From assembly GCF_900176505.1 (NCBI RefSeq), contig NZ_FWYB01000002.1, forward strand, positions 211,237 through 275,236: a stretch of 64,000 nt of DNA. Reading direction: 5' to 3'. The notes under the pieces are model-generated. The model was not told the origin of the DNA and did not search any database. It saw nothing but the letters and a program-made list of their open reading frames with translations. The position numbers were made by a program, and so were the translations under genes. How positions within the stretch are numbered: the stretch's first letter is position 1; each line of letters opens with the position of its first letter. Source of the stretch: Pedobacter nyackensis. GTDB lineage: Bacteria; Bacteroidota; Bacteroidia; Sphingobacteriales; Sphingobacteriaceae. Of this stretch, positions 34,344-44,385 are shown in pieces.

Positions 34344-36152
34344 ATGAAACATAGCATATTAATAGCAGCTATCATACTGATGGCCGGGCTAAGCTCATGC
34401 CAAAAAATAGCCGATCTACAACCTGAATCGTTAACAGACAGCCTTAATCATGTCCCATATCTTACTATTGCTCAACTGAGAAGTGGCGCCGCCGATAACC
34501 ACGATATCGTTTATATCAATGACGGGTTCCGATCTGGAACTTTTCAATATGATGCAAACGACAGTAGCAGCCCAGATGATGGCTCTATGACCATAATTAG
34601 CGGTTCAAGAAGGTATAAGCGTGAATCGACATTTGTCACACTTGAAATGTTTGGTGCCAAAGGCGATTATAATTATATGACTAAAGCTGGGTCTGATGAT
34701 ACTGAAGCCATACAAAACGCCCTCAACTACTGTTCTAAACAGGGAACCGAAATCAAGCTACTCGCCGGAAAAAAATACCTTACCCATACCCTTTACCTGT
34801 ACAAGGACAGCTTAAAAAATCCGGGATACGCATCAAGACCAGGAAGGGTAAAAATAACAGGACAGGCAGGTGGCATTGCAACCGGCGATCTGGAACCTCA
34901 GGGCGCCGGATTTGTACACGTAAACAACGAAACAGCCAATCTGATTGAATGTATTGGATTTTTCTCCATTGCCAGTCCGGCAACCATGGGTGGACAGATT
35001 GATTTCCAAAATGTCAATTTCATGGGTGGCAGCAAAACCACAAATGTCATTTACCTCGAGTCGAGCCAGGGCCAGATTTTATTCAGCAATTATACTGTAC
35101 AGATTAACAATCCAACCGGCAATGGCATAACTGAGGTAACCACCTGGGAAACAGAACACCATAATGGCTTGATCCGCGGACAGGCATCCGGCAATGGAAA
35201 TTGGACAGGTATAGGATTAAACATTAAATCAAACGAGTCTCAAGGCCAGATCAACATGAAGATCTACAGCAATGTAAATGTATACAAATGTGGATATGGT
35301 ATCAGGATCGGCAGGAGAACCGCAAGTGCAGGAACGATTGGCCCCTTAAATTTTATAGGCGGACAGGTCAGCCTTTCCGATCAACACAATATGTGGCTTG
35401 ATGGCGGAGTTTACAATCTTGTATCTACCGGACAGCAGTTCGAAGGATCAAGATTAAATGCCATTTTAATAGATTCTGATGGAGCGAATGACCTGCCGAG
35501 AAACATCAAATTCACCAATACCTACTTCACAGGTGGCGGAAGAATTGAAGATGGTAGTAACGACAGCTATGCCGTGCACATAAAAGATGGTGTAGGTGTT
35601 GAATTTGACAGCCCTCTATTTAATAATCTTGGAAACGGTATCGTTTTTAACAAAGCGGCAACACAAGGTCTTGTTATCCGAAGGCCGGTAGTAAGAACGG
35701 TTAGAACCTACGGAACAACAAATGGCACCTTTATTAATGCTTACGGGAATAATGTTGCGAGCAACAGGCTTACCCTGGAAGACCCCTTATTTAACCAGGC
35801 ACCTGCAACCTATGTCTCGGAAGCAGCACTCAGCGCTTTTCTTACAACAGCAGCTGGAGGCCGTGTATCTGTAGGAAATAATGCTGCTATCGTTTCCTGT
35901 GGCATGGGCGCCGGGACTTTACAAGCCGCACAGATTTTAAATTTTAACAATACAGCCAATACAGTTGTAACCAATATTACAGGCGGACAACTTTTCCGAG
36001 AGTTACTTCTTACGTTTAGTAACTCACTAACTACCATCGCTAACAATGTAAATATTAAGCTTTCTGATAACGCGGACTTCCCTACTACTTCGCGTTCAAC
36101 CATAAAGTTAATCTGGATGGGCACTTACTGGCAGGAAATTTCAAGAAGCTAA
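34344..36152 (+). CDS. Right-handed beta-helix (pectate-lyase-superfamily-like) lipoprotein
   Basis: The lipoprotein signal ends L-S-S-C (Cys19). Residues about 95-165 match the pectate-lyase/rhamnogalacturonase-type beta-helix entry: F-G-A-K-G-D-Y-N-Y then D-D-T-E-A-I-Q-N-A-L-N-Y-C. Ladder-like repeats follow to about residue 470, and the C-terminal 110 residues form a separate beta domain like those in phage-type tail-spike or sialate esterase-linked proteins. No family-specific catalytic triad is evident. In this operon, a pectin or rhamnogalacturonan lyase or hydrolase role is likely but unproven. Confidence 0.78.
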   Translation: MKHSILIAAIILMAGLSSCQKIADLQPESLTDSLNHVPYLTIAQLRSGAADNHDIVYINDGFRSGTFQYDANDSSSPDDGSMTIISGSRRYKRESTFVTLEMFGAKGDYNYMTKAGSDDTEAIQNALNYCSKQGTEIKLLAGKKYLTHTLYLYKDSLKNPGYASRPGRVKITGQAGGIATGDLEPQGAGFVHVNNETANLIECIGFFSIASPATMGGQIDFQNVNFMGGSKTTNVIYLESSQGQILFSNYTVQINNPTGNGITEVTTWETEHHNGLIRGQASGNGNWTGIGLNIKSNESQGQINMKIYSNVNVYKCGYGIRIGRRTASAGTIGPLNFIGGQVSLSDQHNMWLDGGVYNLVSTGQQFEGSRLNAILIDSDGANDLPRNIKFTNTYFTGGGRIEDGSNDSYAVHIKDGVGVEFDSPLFNNLGNGIVFNKAATQGLVIRRPVVRTVRTYGTTNGTFINAYGNNVASNRLTLEDPLFNQAPATYVSEAALSAFLTTAAGGRVSVGNNAAIVSCGMGAGTLQAAQILNFNNTANTVVTNITGGQLFRELLLTFSNSLTTIANNVNIKLSDNADFPTTSRSTIKLIWMGTYWQEISRS

Positions 36153-36174
36153 AATAAACTAAACATTAAATCAC

Positions 36175-38061
36175 ATGGCATATTTCGCTCATACACATCA
36201 TTTACAGCGTATCTATACATTAGCATTGCTGATGACCTTTTCAATGATCTGCTTAGGCCAAAAACAAGCAGTTCATGATCAGCTTAAACCCGCAGTATCG
36301 GCCAAACTTCAGGGCTTTATAGATCAGAAGCTAGAAAATGCATACCTGAACCGCATCCTTGCACAGGATGCCGATCGTTTGATTGAGCCATTTAACAACC
36401 GCACTGAAACCCGTTACTGGCAATCAGAGTTTTGGGGGAAATGGTTTACCTCGGCTGTTCTGGCCTACCACTACCGCCCTGACCCCAAACTAAAGGCAGT
36501 TCTTGATCATTCCGTAGCGAGGTTAATGGCTACTCAAACACCTGATGGCTATATCGGCAATTACACTCAGGCCAGCAGGCTGGACCAATGGGACATATGG
36601 GGCAGAAAATACTGTATGCTTGGTCTCATTGCTTACTACGACCTGACTAAAGATGCAAAGAGCCTTCAGGCCGCGAAAAAACTAGCCGACAACCTGATGC
36701 AAGAATTAAAAGATCGTCATGTTTTGATCGTAAAAAAAGGCAACCACCGCGGTATGGCTGCATCATCCGTGCTTGAGCCCCTTTGTCTTTTGTACAGTCG
36801 AACCAAAGATCCACGTTACCTGGAATTTGCGGAAGAAATTGTAAGCCAATGGGAGTCTGAAAATGGGCCACAGCTGATTAAAAAATCTGGAATCGATGTA
36901 GCCAGGCGCTTCCCAAAGCCTAAAAACTGGTTTGGTTGGGAACAAGGCCAAAAAGCTTATGAAATGATGTCTTGCTATGAAGGTTTACTTGAACTCTATC
37001 GTTTAACAGGTAAACCCGAATACAAAACAGCGGTTGAAAATACCTGGAGCAGCATCAAAGAGACCGAGATTAACATTGTGGGTTCGGGATCCAGCGTAGA
37101 ATCCTGGTTTGGAGGTAATGATTTGCAGGCACTGCCTGTAAATCATTACCAGGAAACTTGTGTAACCGCCACCTGGATCAAACTGAACCAACAGCTCCTA
37201 AGATTAACGGCTGCAGCCAAATATGCAGATGCAATTGAGCAGACCTTTTACAATGCCTTGTTAGGTGCTATGAAACCAGATGGAAGTGATTGGGCTAAAT
37301 ACAGTGCCCTTTCGGGACACAGACTTGAAGGCGGTGAACAATGTGGCATGGGACTAAATTGCTGTGTCGCAAGCGGCCCTAGGGGACTATTTACCTTACC
37401 TCTTACAGCGGTAATGGGCAATACAAAAGGATTCCAAGTCAACTTTTTTGTTCCCGGAACCTACCAGCTGTCAACACCTAAAGGACAATCTGTGGCCATC
37501 ATACAAGAGACCAGTTATCCTACATCTGGTCAGGTGACATTTAAAATTAATATGAAAAAGACAGAGCCATTTTCCATTTCCATCCGCATTCCTGCCTGGA
37601 GCGCACAAACCAACTTAAAGGTAAACGGTAAACCTGTACCTTCAGTTACTCCGGGCCAATACGCCGAAATTACCCGAATCTGGACAAACGGAGATGTAAT
37701 CAGTCTTGATCTCGACATGCGCGGACGGATGGTTTATACAGGTGCACACTCAGAAAATTTTGCCATTTTACGCGGCCCTATAGTATTGGCGAGAGATATG
37801 CGCCTTGGCGGACCAAATGTAGACGACGCCCTAACCCCTATCCTCAACAAAGAAGGATTTATAGACCTGCAACCAGCTGGAATAAAAACCAACAATTTCT
37901 GGATGAATTTCAATGCAGATTTTAAAATTGAGTCCCACAAAGAAGGCCCAAATGACCCTATATCTGTATTGCTGTGCGATTATGCTTCGGCAGGTAATAC
38001 CAACAGTGAAGCCTCACGATTCCGGGTATGGCTGCCACAATCAATTGATCCAAGAAAATAA
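36175..38061 (+). CDS. GH127-family (DUF1680) beta-L-arabinofuranosidase-like enzyme
   Basis: The 628-residue exported protein (signal cut near C-L-G-Q-K) has an (alpha/alpha)6 barrel followed by beta-sandwich domains. The Zn-thiolate site known from Bifidobacterium HypBA1 is matched: E327-T-C329 in H-Y-Q-E-T-C-V-T, and C396-C397 in G-L-N-C-C-V-A-S, where one Cys acts as nucleophile. Cys390 is a nearby extra. GH127 enzymes cut beta-L-arabinofuranosyl bonds, and relatives act on other rare sugars of pectin. It starts 22 bases after the beta-helix gene and is followed 2 bases later by the rhamnosidase gene. Confidence 0.9.
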   Translation: MAYFAHTHHLQRIYTLALLMTFSMICLGQKQAVHDQLKPAVSAKLQGFIDQKLENAYLNRILAQDADRLIEPFNNRTETRYWQSEFWGKWFTSAVLAYHYRPDPKLKAVLDHSVARLMATQTPDGYIGNYTQASRLDQWDIWGRKYCMLGLIAYYDLTKDAKSLQAAKKLADNLMQELKDRHVLIVKKGNHRGMAASSVLEPLCLLYSRTKDPRYLEFAEEIVSQWESENGPQLIKKSGIDVARRFPKPKNWFGWEQGQKAYEMMSCYEGLLELYRLTGKPEYKTAVENTWSSIKETEINIVGSGSSVESWFGGNDLQALPVNHYQETCVTATWIKLNQQLLRLTAAAKYADAIEQTFYNALLGAMKPDGSDWAKYSALSGHRLEGGEQCGMGLNCCVASGPRGLFTLPLTAVMGNTKGFQVNFFVPGTYQLSTPKGQSVAIIQETSYPTSGQVTFKINMKKTEPFSISIRIPAWSAQTNLKVNGKPVPSVTPGQYAEITRIWTNGDVISLDLDMRGRMVYTGAHSENFAILRGPIVLARDMRLGGPNVDDALTPILNKEGFIDLQPAGIKTNNFWMNFNADFKIESHKEGPNDPISVLLCDYASAGNTNSEASRFRVWLPQSIDPRK

Positions 38062-38063
38062 AG

Positions 38064-40382
38064 ATGCACTTAAACAACTCATATCTAAACCGGATGACCT
38101 ACTTTCTGCTTACAATTACGCTGTTTATTTCGTCCATATATGCAAACGCTCAAGGCCTTAAACGGCCCTCTGAGCTGCGTGTAGATCTACTTTTGCATAC
38201 AGATAAGGTATGGAAAAATGGCTTACTGACTAAATTCACACTTCAACAGGCAAAAGAGGCTGGCGCGTCCTACCAAACGGCACGCATGGGAAATGCACAG
38301 CCTCATTTTTCATGGATTATAAATAGCAATAAAATGGGGAGTTACCAAACTGCCTATCAAATACTAATTGCCTCTTCTCTCCAGAAGCTTAAATCCAATA
38401 TCGGAGATTTATGGGACTCGGACAAGGTAGATACAGAACAACAAACAGGCATCTTATATAATGGAAACAGCCTTAGTTCAAATACGGTCTATTATTGGAA
38501 GGTCAGAGTATGGAACAATAACAAGGTCGCAAGTCACTTTTCAAAACCCAGTGCTTTCCTAACCGATGGCCACTTAAAACCCTACCAAACGGTTTACCTA
38601 CCACTTACCAAATCATTACAAAAACCCCTTGTCAACAGACAATTTAACAATGGCAACACATTTTATGATTTTGGAAAAGATGCTTTCGGACAGTTAACGC
38701 TAAGCGCCAGATCAGCAAAGGGAAATGACACCTTAAGGATCCACATTGGGGAAGCTATAGATACGGAGGGGCGTGTGGAAAGAAAACCGAGAGGAGCTAT
38801 CCGCTATCGTTTGTTAACCTTACCACTAAAAAAAGGAGAACACATTTACGACCTTAAATTTTCGCCCAATAAACAGAACACGGGTCCCAGGGCCATACAC
38901 ATGCCAGATTACATAGGTGAAGTATTACCTTTTCGCTATGTTGAATTGGAGAAAGCAGCCAAGACATTAAAAGTAACTGGACTGCAGCGATACGTTGTAA
39001 ATTATGCCTTTGACGATGATGCCACAGTATTTAAAAGTTCAGACACCCTTTTAAACCAGATTTGGGACCTCTCCAAATACACCATCAAAGCAACTACCTT
39101 TACAGGACTATACGTGGATGGCGATCGGGAACGTATTCCCTACGAAGCAGATGCACTAATCAACCAGCTGTCTCATTATGCCGCGGATGTTGAATTTAAC
39201 ATGGCCAAAAGGTCTTTAGAATACCTTATTCATAATGCTACCTGGCCTACAGAATGGTCATTACAAAATCTGCTGGTTGCCTGGAATGATTATTTATATT
39301 CTGGAGACATCAGAACGGTAAAAGCGCTCTATCCGAAGTTGAAACCGAAAACACTGCTGGCCCTGGCCCGGCCAGATGGACTGATCAGTACCAGGACCGG
39401 CAAACAAGACAAAACCTTTACCAGGTCCATTAACATGGCCAAATTTAATTCCGATTCTGTACTTAATGATATTGTAGACTGGCCCCAAAAGGGAGGGATT
39501 GGATTACCTCCATCGGCCCCGGGAGAAGTCGATGGCTTTGTATTTACCGATTACAATTCGGTTGTAAATGCCTTTCATTATCAGGCGCTAATCTGCATGA
39601 AGAATCTTGCGTTGGCATTAGATGAAAAGGAAGATGCCGGCTTTTATACCCTACAGGCAGCAAAAGTAAAACAATCATTTCAACGTAGCTTCCTTGACCC
39701 AAATACAGGAACAATAAAAGATGGGGAAGATACCCAACACAGCTCATTACATGCCAACATGCTAGCCCTTGCTTTTGACCTCGTACCGCAAGAAAACAAA
39801 GCGACCGTGCTTGCTCATATGCGTACAAGAGGAATGGCCTGTAGTGTATATGGGGCACAGTTTTTACTGGATGCGCTATATGACGCGAACGAAGCAGATT
39901 ATGGATTGCAGCTTTTAACGTCGAAAGACAAACGCAGCTGGTACAACATGCTTCGTGTAGGTTCAACAATGACTACAGAAGCCTGGGATACGGATTACAA
40001 AGGCAATCAGGACTGGAATCATGCCTGGGGCGCTGCTCCTTCCAACATCATTGTCAGGAAATTGATGGGCGTAGAACCATTATCTCATGCATTCGGCATC
40101 GTGCAAATAAAGCCACAACCAGGCACACTAAGCAGTGCCGAACTACAACTATCGACCTTACGGGGAAAGATACGCGTGGCTTTTAACAAAACACCTGTAT
40201 TGTTCCGCTTAAGTGCTACGCTTCCAGTCAATACTAATGGAGTTGTCTATTTACCCAAACAGGCAGCAAGCGATCAAATCTTTAAGGATGGAAAAAGTAT
40301 AACAGCAAAACCCGATGGGAATTTCTGGGTGATTACTGATGTTAAGTCAGGTACGTATACCTGGGAAGTAAAATATATGTAG
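38064..40382 (+). CDS. GH78-family alpha-L-rhamnosidase
   Basis: This exported 772-residue protein starts 2 bases after the GH127 stop, implying translational coupling. A signal peptide (cut near Y-A-N-A-Q) leads into beta-sandwich domains (about 35-320). The catalytic (alpha/alpha)6 barrel follows (about 325-680), with D352-G-D354-R-E356-R in Y-V-D-G-D-R-E-R-I-P-Y-E-A-D, the GH78 acid region, and D-W-N-H-A-W-G near residue 655. The C-terminal beta domain follows. It should release L-rhamnose from pectic side chains or rhamnosides in the periplasm. It is the last gene of the plus-strand operon and ends in a hairpin shared with the convergent gene. Confidence 0.93.
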   Translation: MHLNNSYLNRMTYFLLTITLFISSIYANAQGLKRPSELRVDLLLHTDKVWKNGLLTKFTLQQAKEAGASYQTARMGNAQPHFSWIINSNKMGSYQTAYQILIASSLQKLKSNIGDLWDSDKVDTEQQTGILYNGNSLSSNTVYYWKVRVWNNNKVASHFSKPSAFLTDGHLKPYQTVYLPLTKSLQKPLVNRQFNNGNTFYDFGKDAFGQLTLSARSAKGNDTLRIHIGEAIDTEGRVERKPRGAIRYRLLTLPLKKGEHIYDLKFSPNKQNTGPRAIHMPDYIGEVLPFRYVELEKAAKTLKVTGLQRYVVNYAFDDDATVFKSSDTLLNQIWDLSKYTIKATTFTGLYVDGDRERIPYEADALINQLSHYAADVEFNMAKRSLEYLIHNATWPTEWSLQNLLVAWNDYLYSGDIRTVKALYPKLKPKTLLALARPDGLISTRTGKQDKTFTRSINMAKFNSDSVLNDIVDWPQKGGIGLPPSAPGEVDGFVFTDYNSVVNAFHYQALICMKNLALALDEKEDAGFYTLQAAKVKQSFQRSFLDPNTGTIKDGEDTQHSSLHANMLALAFDLVPQENKATVLAHMRTRGMACSVYGAQFLLDALYDANEADYGLQLLTSKDKRSWYNMLRVGSTMTTEAWDTDYKGNQDWNHAWGAAPSNIIVRKLMGVEPLSHAFGIVQIKPQPGTLSSAELQLSTLRGKIRVAFNKTPVLFRLSATLPVNTNGVVYLPKQAASDQIFKDGKSITAKPDGNFWVITDVKSGTYTWEVKYM

Positions 40383-40403
40383 AACGCTTAGTTGCGTTCT
40401 ACA
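40378..40403. terminator. Hairpin containing both stop codons of convergent genes
   Basis: TGTAGAACGC (40378-40387) pairs perfectly with GCGTTCTACA (40394-40403) around a 6-base loop. The GH78 stop (40380-40382) and the OsmC stop (40388-40390) both lie inside. There is no strong T-run. Confidence 0.55.
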
Positions 40404-40864
40404 ATACACTTAGGATTATGCTTAATCGGAAAATTGCAGGAGTTTGCTATAAAGCACATTTTATTAGCCTGCTCATGTAAGGCATTAGCCTGTTCAATCT
40501 GCGCTTCATCTGTAATCACCACAACAGGGTTCAATACCACCTCAGAAAAATGTCCGCTCCCATCAGCGTTTTCAAGCATTGTTCCTACCGGCTGGTCTTT
40601 GTAATCCATTACAATAATTTCATTTTGCGAGCAAAGATGGAGGTACCACAACATATGGCACGATGATAGGGCAGCCAATAAAAGATCTTCGGGATTATGC
40701 TTCGTTTTATCACCAAGAAATGCAGAGTCAGAAGATCCATATATATCCGGCTTATTCTCGATAGAAATAATGTAACTCCTGTCGTAAGACCTATAATCCA
40801 TTGTTCCAGAGCCTTTATTGCCCGCCCAAGTAAGTGTCGCTTGATATTGATGTTCTTTAGCCAT
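40388..40864 (-). CDS. OsmC-family peroxiredoxin-like protein
   Basis: At 158 residues this is full length for OsmC/Ohr. The N-terminal strands (Y-Q-A-T-L-T-W) and the helix carrying the peroxidatic Cys69 in A-A-L-S-S-C-H-M-L-W are clear. The resolving Cys is probably Cys137 in K-M-C-F-I-A-N-S-C. Members reduce organic hydroperoxides in the cytoplasm using a dithiol donor. Spacing and residue pattern fit the OsmC subgroup more than Ohr. It lies on the opposite strand to the glycan operon, with only 5 bases between stop codons. Confidence 0.9.
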   Translation of the reverse strand: MAKEHQYQATLTWAGNKGSGTMDYRSYDRSYIISIENKPDIYGSSDSAFLGDKTKHNPEDLLLAALSSCHMLWYLHLCSQNEIIVMDYKDQPVGTMLENADGSGHFSEVVLNPVVVITDEAQIEQANALHEQANKMCFIANSCNFPIKHNPKCIVERN

Positions 40865-40923
40865 AACTGATCTCTTTAATAGTTTCTACCAATTTAAACA
40901 TTCTTATCTATCTCGCAAATAAT

Positions 40924-43458
40924 CTATACAATTCCCGCCATAACAGGATCACTAAAGCTTGCTACTCCTGTTTCTACCCTTCCTGCATACCTTTGTTCAA
41001 AACGATCTGCACCGGCAACTAAAACACTAAAATCGTACCATCCATGACTACCCTCTAAATCGAGCACCAATTCTTGTGCACTACCGGCGGCAACTTTCTT
41101 TTTAATTTCTTTTTTGCCGTACCCATTGTCTTTAACCAACACCTCATAAGCCTTAGCGGCATTGGTATTAATTAATTTCAATAGTACATTCCCGGTCAGT
41201 TTTCCATTTGAAACAGCTTCATACACACAAAGCACCCTAAGATCCGGGTTATTATCAATTCCGATAAACTCCCTGAAATAGCCATTCGGTCCATTTACCC
41301 GCAAGTGATACTTGCTACCTTCAAAACTGTCAAGCGGCCATTGATAGGTCAATGTATCACCTGCAACAACAGCAAAAGACCAATTCCTGCAAACCTCAGC
41401 ACCTGCGACATCATTAAATTTCACAGGAGCATAAACTGTAAAAGGGGCTCCCGCAGCACTTTTGCCAAAAACAGCATTACCTGCTTTTAATTTTATTTCG
41501 AAATTCTTTTTATCCGCATTAAGTTTACCATCAACATACAATTCGTATGGCAAGGCACAAGATGGACGGATACCTTTCTCCTGCACAGACATTAAGCCGC
41601 TACCCCGTGGATTCGCAGCAAATGCAGCGACATCAGCATCAGTTATCTTTTTAAATCCAGATGGATCCTCTTTAAACTTGGCATTATAGATCGTTTCAAC
41701 CGTAGTATTACGGTCAAGGAAATTAATCTTATCCACTTTTTCACCATTAAAAGGGGTAAACACCGAAGTCAGATCGCCACAAATCGTCCTACGCCAGTCG
41801 CTAATGTTTTCTATCCGAATATTTTTGTTCAGTTTTTTACTAAAAAACACTTCCAGAAACTGCAAAGTTGAAGTATGATCAAAAACCTCCGAACAAACCC
41901 TTCCGCCTCTACTCCATGGCGAAGCGATCAACATCGGCACCCTGAAGCCTAAACCAATAGGCGCTTCTCTGGCCGCCTTTTCCGGAATCCCTTGTTTCAA
42001 CTCATTGGACAGCCTTACATACTCTACTTCTGTATCTATTCCTTTAGAAACCAAACCTGTTCCCGGAACTTTAGCATCTGGAATAGAGAATGGTGGAACG
42101 TGGTCAAAATAACCATCATTCTCATCATAGGTGGTGATAAAAATGGTCTTCTTCCAAACCTCCGGATTCTTGGTCAGGATATCGAGCACTTCCGAAACAT
42201 ACCATGCTCCATACCATGGTGCACTCGGATGATCAGAAAAGTTCTGAGGCCCTGCCAACCAGGAGACAGCTGGTAATTTACCGGTATTTACATCCTTCCT
42301 GAATTGATACAAGATATCGCCCTTAGGAACGGTAACCTCCCGTTTAGTATGACCATCATTATAATTTAATGTAGTGATATTTCTATAATCCGGATCACCA
42401 GAATTGATCACAAAGGCACTTCTAAACAAGGTTTTTTGACGATCAGTTAGCTTAGCATATTCCTCCTGACTCCATTTCTTTAATTCTGAAGTCGCATTAT
42501 CCAGCGCCTCAAGTTTTTTTGTCAGATCCGCGTTTATCTTTTTAGCTGCAGCATCGCTCGTAGGGCTCGCTTCCTGCAGTTTATTAATTTCACCAGGGAG
42601 AGTTTCAATTAATTTTTGCAGATTTCTCACGTACCGTGAAGAGAATTTCACATTGTAAGCCGCAAAAAACTCCAGTAAGTTACAGCCAAAGTTACCTAAC
42701 CAGGCACGTTCCTCCCCCTTATACCCACCTCCACAACTCAAATCATTCTGATAAAACTTCCAGGCTACGTGATTTTCTTCCAGCAATTCAGGGAAGGCCC
42801 GCCATGGCAACTTGCCATAACTAAAATCGTCATTTCTAATGTTCATCTTCTGCAAACCATCCAACTCATAACCAATTTTCCCGGTCCAGAAAAAAGACCT
42901 GTTTGGCGTAGTGCTGGTCATCGCAGAACAAAAGTTCTGATCGCATACAGTAAAAGCATCAGCCATAGCATAATTAAACGGCAGATCTTCACGGGTATAG
43001 TGCCCTAAGGTTAAAGGTATATCACTATACTTTTTATTACCTGATTTTTTGGCTGTCAGCCATTGATCGTATTTTCCTTTATGATAAGCATCAACCTGGC
43101 TAGCCCTCGAGTGGGGCAAATCGCCGGTCCAGGTAATTTTAGAATCTTTAATATTTAAGCGGAATGGAGCATAAGTTTCGCCAAGGGCATTCGTTTGCAT
43201 CCATACCGGTTTTTGATCAGGTAACGTTACCGCTCTTGGGTCGTTAAATCCCCTTACACCCTGTAAAGATCCAAAACAATGGTCAAACGACCTGTTTTCC
43301 TGCATCAGGATTACAATATGCTCGGCATCAAGAAAACTACTGCCTAATTTGGGGTCGATGGCCAGCGCCCGCTGTATAGATGCGGGCAGCACAGTAGTTA
43401 GCCCCGCCGCGCCGGATAATAACAAAGATTTTTTAATAAACGCTCTTCTGGATTCCAT
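40924..43458 (-). CDS. Tat-exported phosphocholine-specific phospholipase C
   Basis: The 844-residue protein opens with a twin-arginine signal (S-R-R-A-F-I-K-K-S-L-L-L-S-G-A-A-G). The phosphoesterase domain follows (about 45-600), beginning H-I-V-I-L-M-Q-E-N-R-S-F-D-H-C-F-G, the metal-binding and catalytic signature of the PC-PLC/acid phosphatase superfamily. Two C-terminal DUF756-type beta domains (about 635-830) complete the family layout. It would release phosphocholine or other phosphoesters from phospholipids in the periplasm or outside. It is separated from OsmC by 59 bases. A link with pectin use is not obvious; phosphate scavenging is the usual explanation. Confidence 0.93.
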   Translation of the reverse strand: MESRRAFIKKSLLLSGAAGLTTVLPASIQRALAIDPKLGSSFLDAEHIVILMQENRSFDHCFGSLQGVRGFNDPRAVTLPDQKPVWMQTNALGETYAPFRLNIKDSKITWTGDLPHSRASQVDAYHKGKYDQWLTAKKSGNKKYSDIPLTLGHYTREDLPFNYAMADAFTVCDQNFCSAMTSTTPNRSFFWTGKIGYELDGLQKMNIRNDDFSYGKLPWRAFPELLEENHVAWKFYQNDLSCGGGYKGEERAWLGNFGCNLLEFFAAYNVKFSSRYVRNLQKLIETLPGEINKLQEASPTSDAAAKKINADLTKKLEALDNATSELKKWSQEEYAKLTDRQKTLFRSAFVINSGDPDYRNITTLNYNDGHTKREVTVPKGDILYQFRKDVNTGKLPAVSWLAGPQNFSDHPSAPWYGAWYVSEVLDILTKNPEVWKKTIFITTYDENDGYFDHVPPFSIPDAKVPGTGLVSKGIDTEVEYVRLSNELKQGIPEKAAREAPIGLGFRVPMLIASPWSRGGRVCSEVFDHTSTLQFLEVFFSKKLNKNIRIENISDWRRTICGDLTSVFTPFNGEKVDKINFLDRNTTVETIYNAKFKEDPSGFKKITDADVAAFAANPRGSGLMSVQEKGIRPSCALPYELYVDGKLNADKKNFEIKLKAGNAVFGKSAAGAPFTVYAPVKFNDVAGAEVCRNWSFAVVAGDTLTYQWPLDSFEGSKYHLRVNGPNGYFREFIGIDNNPDLRVLCVYEAVSNGKLTGNVLLKLINTNAAKAYEVLVKDNGYGKKEIKKKVAAGSAQELVLDLEGSHGWYDFSVLVAGADRFEQRYAGRVETGVASFSDPVMAGIV

Positions 43459-43563
43459 AATTATAACCTGTATGTGTGTTAGCTGATTTGAATAAATCAG
43501 GCTCCTAATTTCAAGGTTTTAAATTACGAATCTGAACACTTAATATAAATTCTTTGTTAAGAA

Positions 43564-44385
43564 TTATTTCAGCTGATAGGCCATAACTGACTTTTTGTAA
43601 AAAGTAGGGATATATAAAATCCTTTTCACCGGATCGTAACCTAAATCAGCCGTATTCTTTTTCTCTAAATGCGTATCCAGCAGTAAGTCGTATTTACCAT
43701 CCGCATAAATATAATACACATAACCTCCCCAGCTGGTAAACAAAAAATCGCCTTTACCAATTGGCTCCAATCCATCACCACCATTAGGCAGTTCAGCAAA
43801 TTTGGTTAGTTTCCTTTGCGCATCAGCCTTCCATACCGTCTTGCCCCCTGCAATAAACAAATCGTCACCAATAACCTTTAGACCATTTACGCCATTTATA
43901 TTTTCCATATATACAGCAGCCTTATTCTTCTCAATCTTATGGATACGTTTTGTTCTCGAATCAGACACGTATACAATCCCCTTATCACTCACCGCAATGT
44001 CATTCAGGAATTTTGCGCTGTCAATAGGTATCTTCAACATCACCTTACCCTTTGCCACATCAATCACCACCACATCGCTTAAATCAGCAGCATACATCAC
44101 ATTTCCAAAGCGAGCCAGTCCCTTTGGCGCATTCAATCCGGTAATCCAATTCAAATCGATCACTTTCCCATCGGCACCAATCTTAGCTATCCCACCTATA
44201 CCATCCTTATCATTGGGATTATTACCCATTACCGACGTGTACAATACTTTATTTTTAATATCAGGCAATACTGATTCGGGCAGGTTAATCACACTATCTG
44301 TTTCCCAAAGCTTTTCCAAACGATGTTGCGCCTTTGCGCTTACAGATAAAGCGACAATAAAAGCTAAACCGAGATACTTCTTCAT
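43564..44385 (-). CDS. Exported SMP-30/gluconolactonase-like beta-propeller protein
   Basis: The 273-residue protein has a signal peptide (1-19, ending S-A-K-A-Q) and a six-bladed propeller built of strings such as G-L-A-R-F-G-N-V-M-Y-A-A-D and L-N-D-I-A-V-S-D-K-G-I-V-Y-V-S-D. The pattern L-P-E-S near the start of the mature protein resembles the metal-binding Glu of SMP-30 lactonases. It is not clear that the full metal site is kept. A lactonase would fit well beside sugar dehydrogenases, which make aldonolactones, but this is inference. It is divergent from the GH105 operon. Confidence 0.7.
   Translation of the reverse strand: MKKYLGLAFIVALSVSAKAQHRLEKLWETDSVINLPESVLPDIKNKVLYTSVMGNNPNDKDGIGGIAKIGADGKVIDLNWITGLNAPKGLARFGNVMYAADLSDVVVIDVAKGKVMLKIPIDSAKFLNDIAVSDKGIVYVSDSRTKRIHKIEKNKAAVYMENINGVNGLKVIGDDLFIAGGKTVWKADAQRKLTKFAELPNGGDGLEPIGKGDFLFTSWGGYVYYIYADGKYDLLLDTHLEKKNTADLGYDPVKRILYIPTFYKKSVMAYQLK

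Noticed and set aside
39544..39969. 141-codon open frame antisense to the GH78 gene
   Set aside because: It lies fully inside a confidently identified gene, has no domain, and is best explained as a shadow frame.
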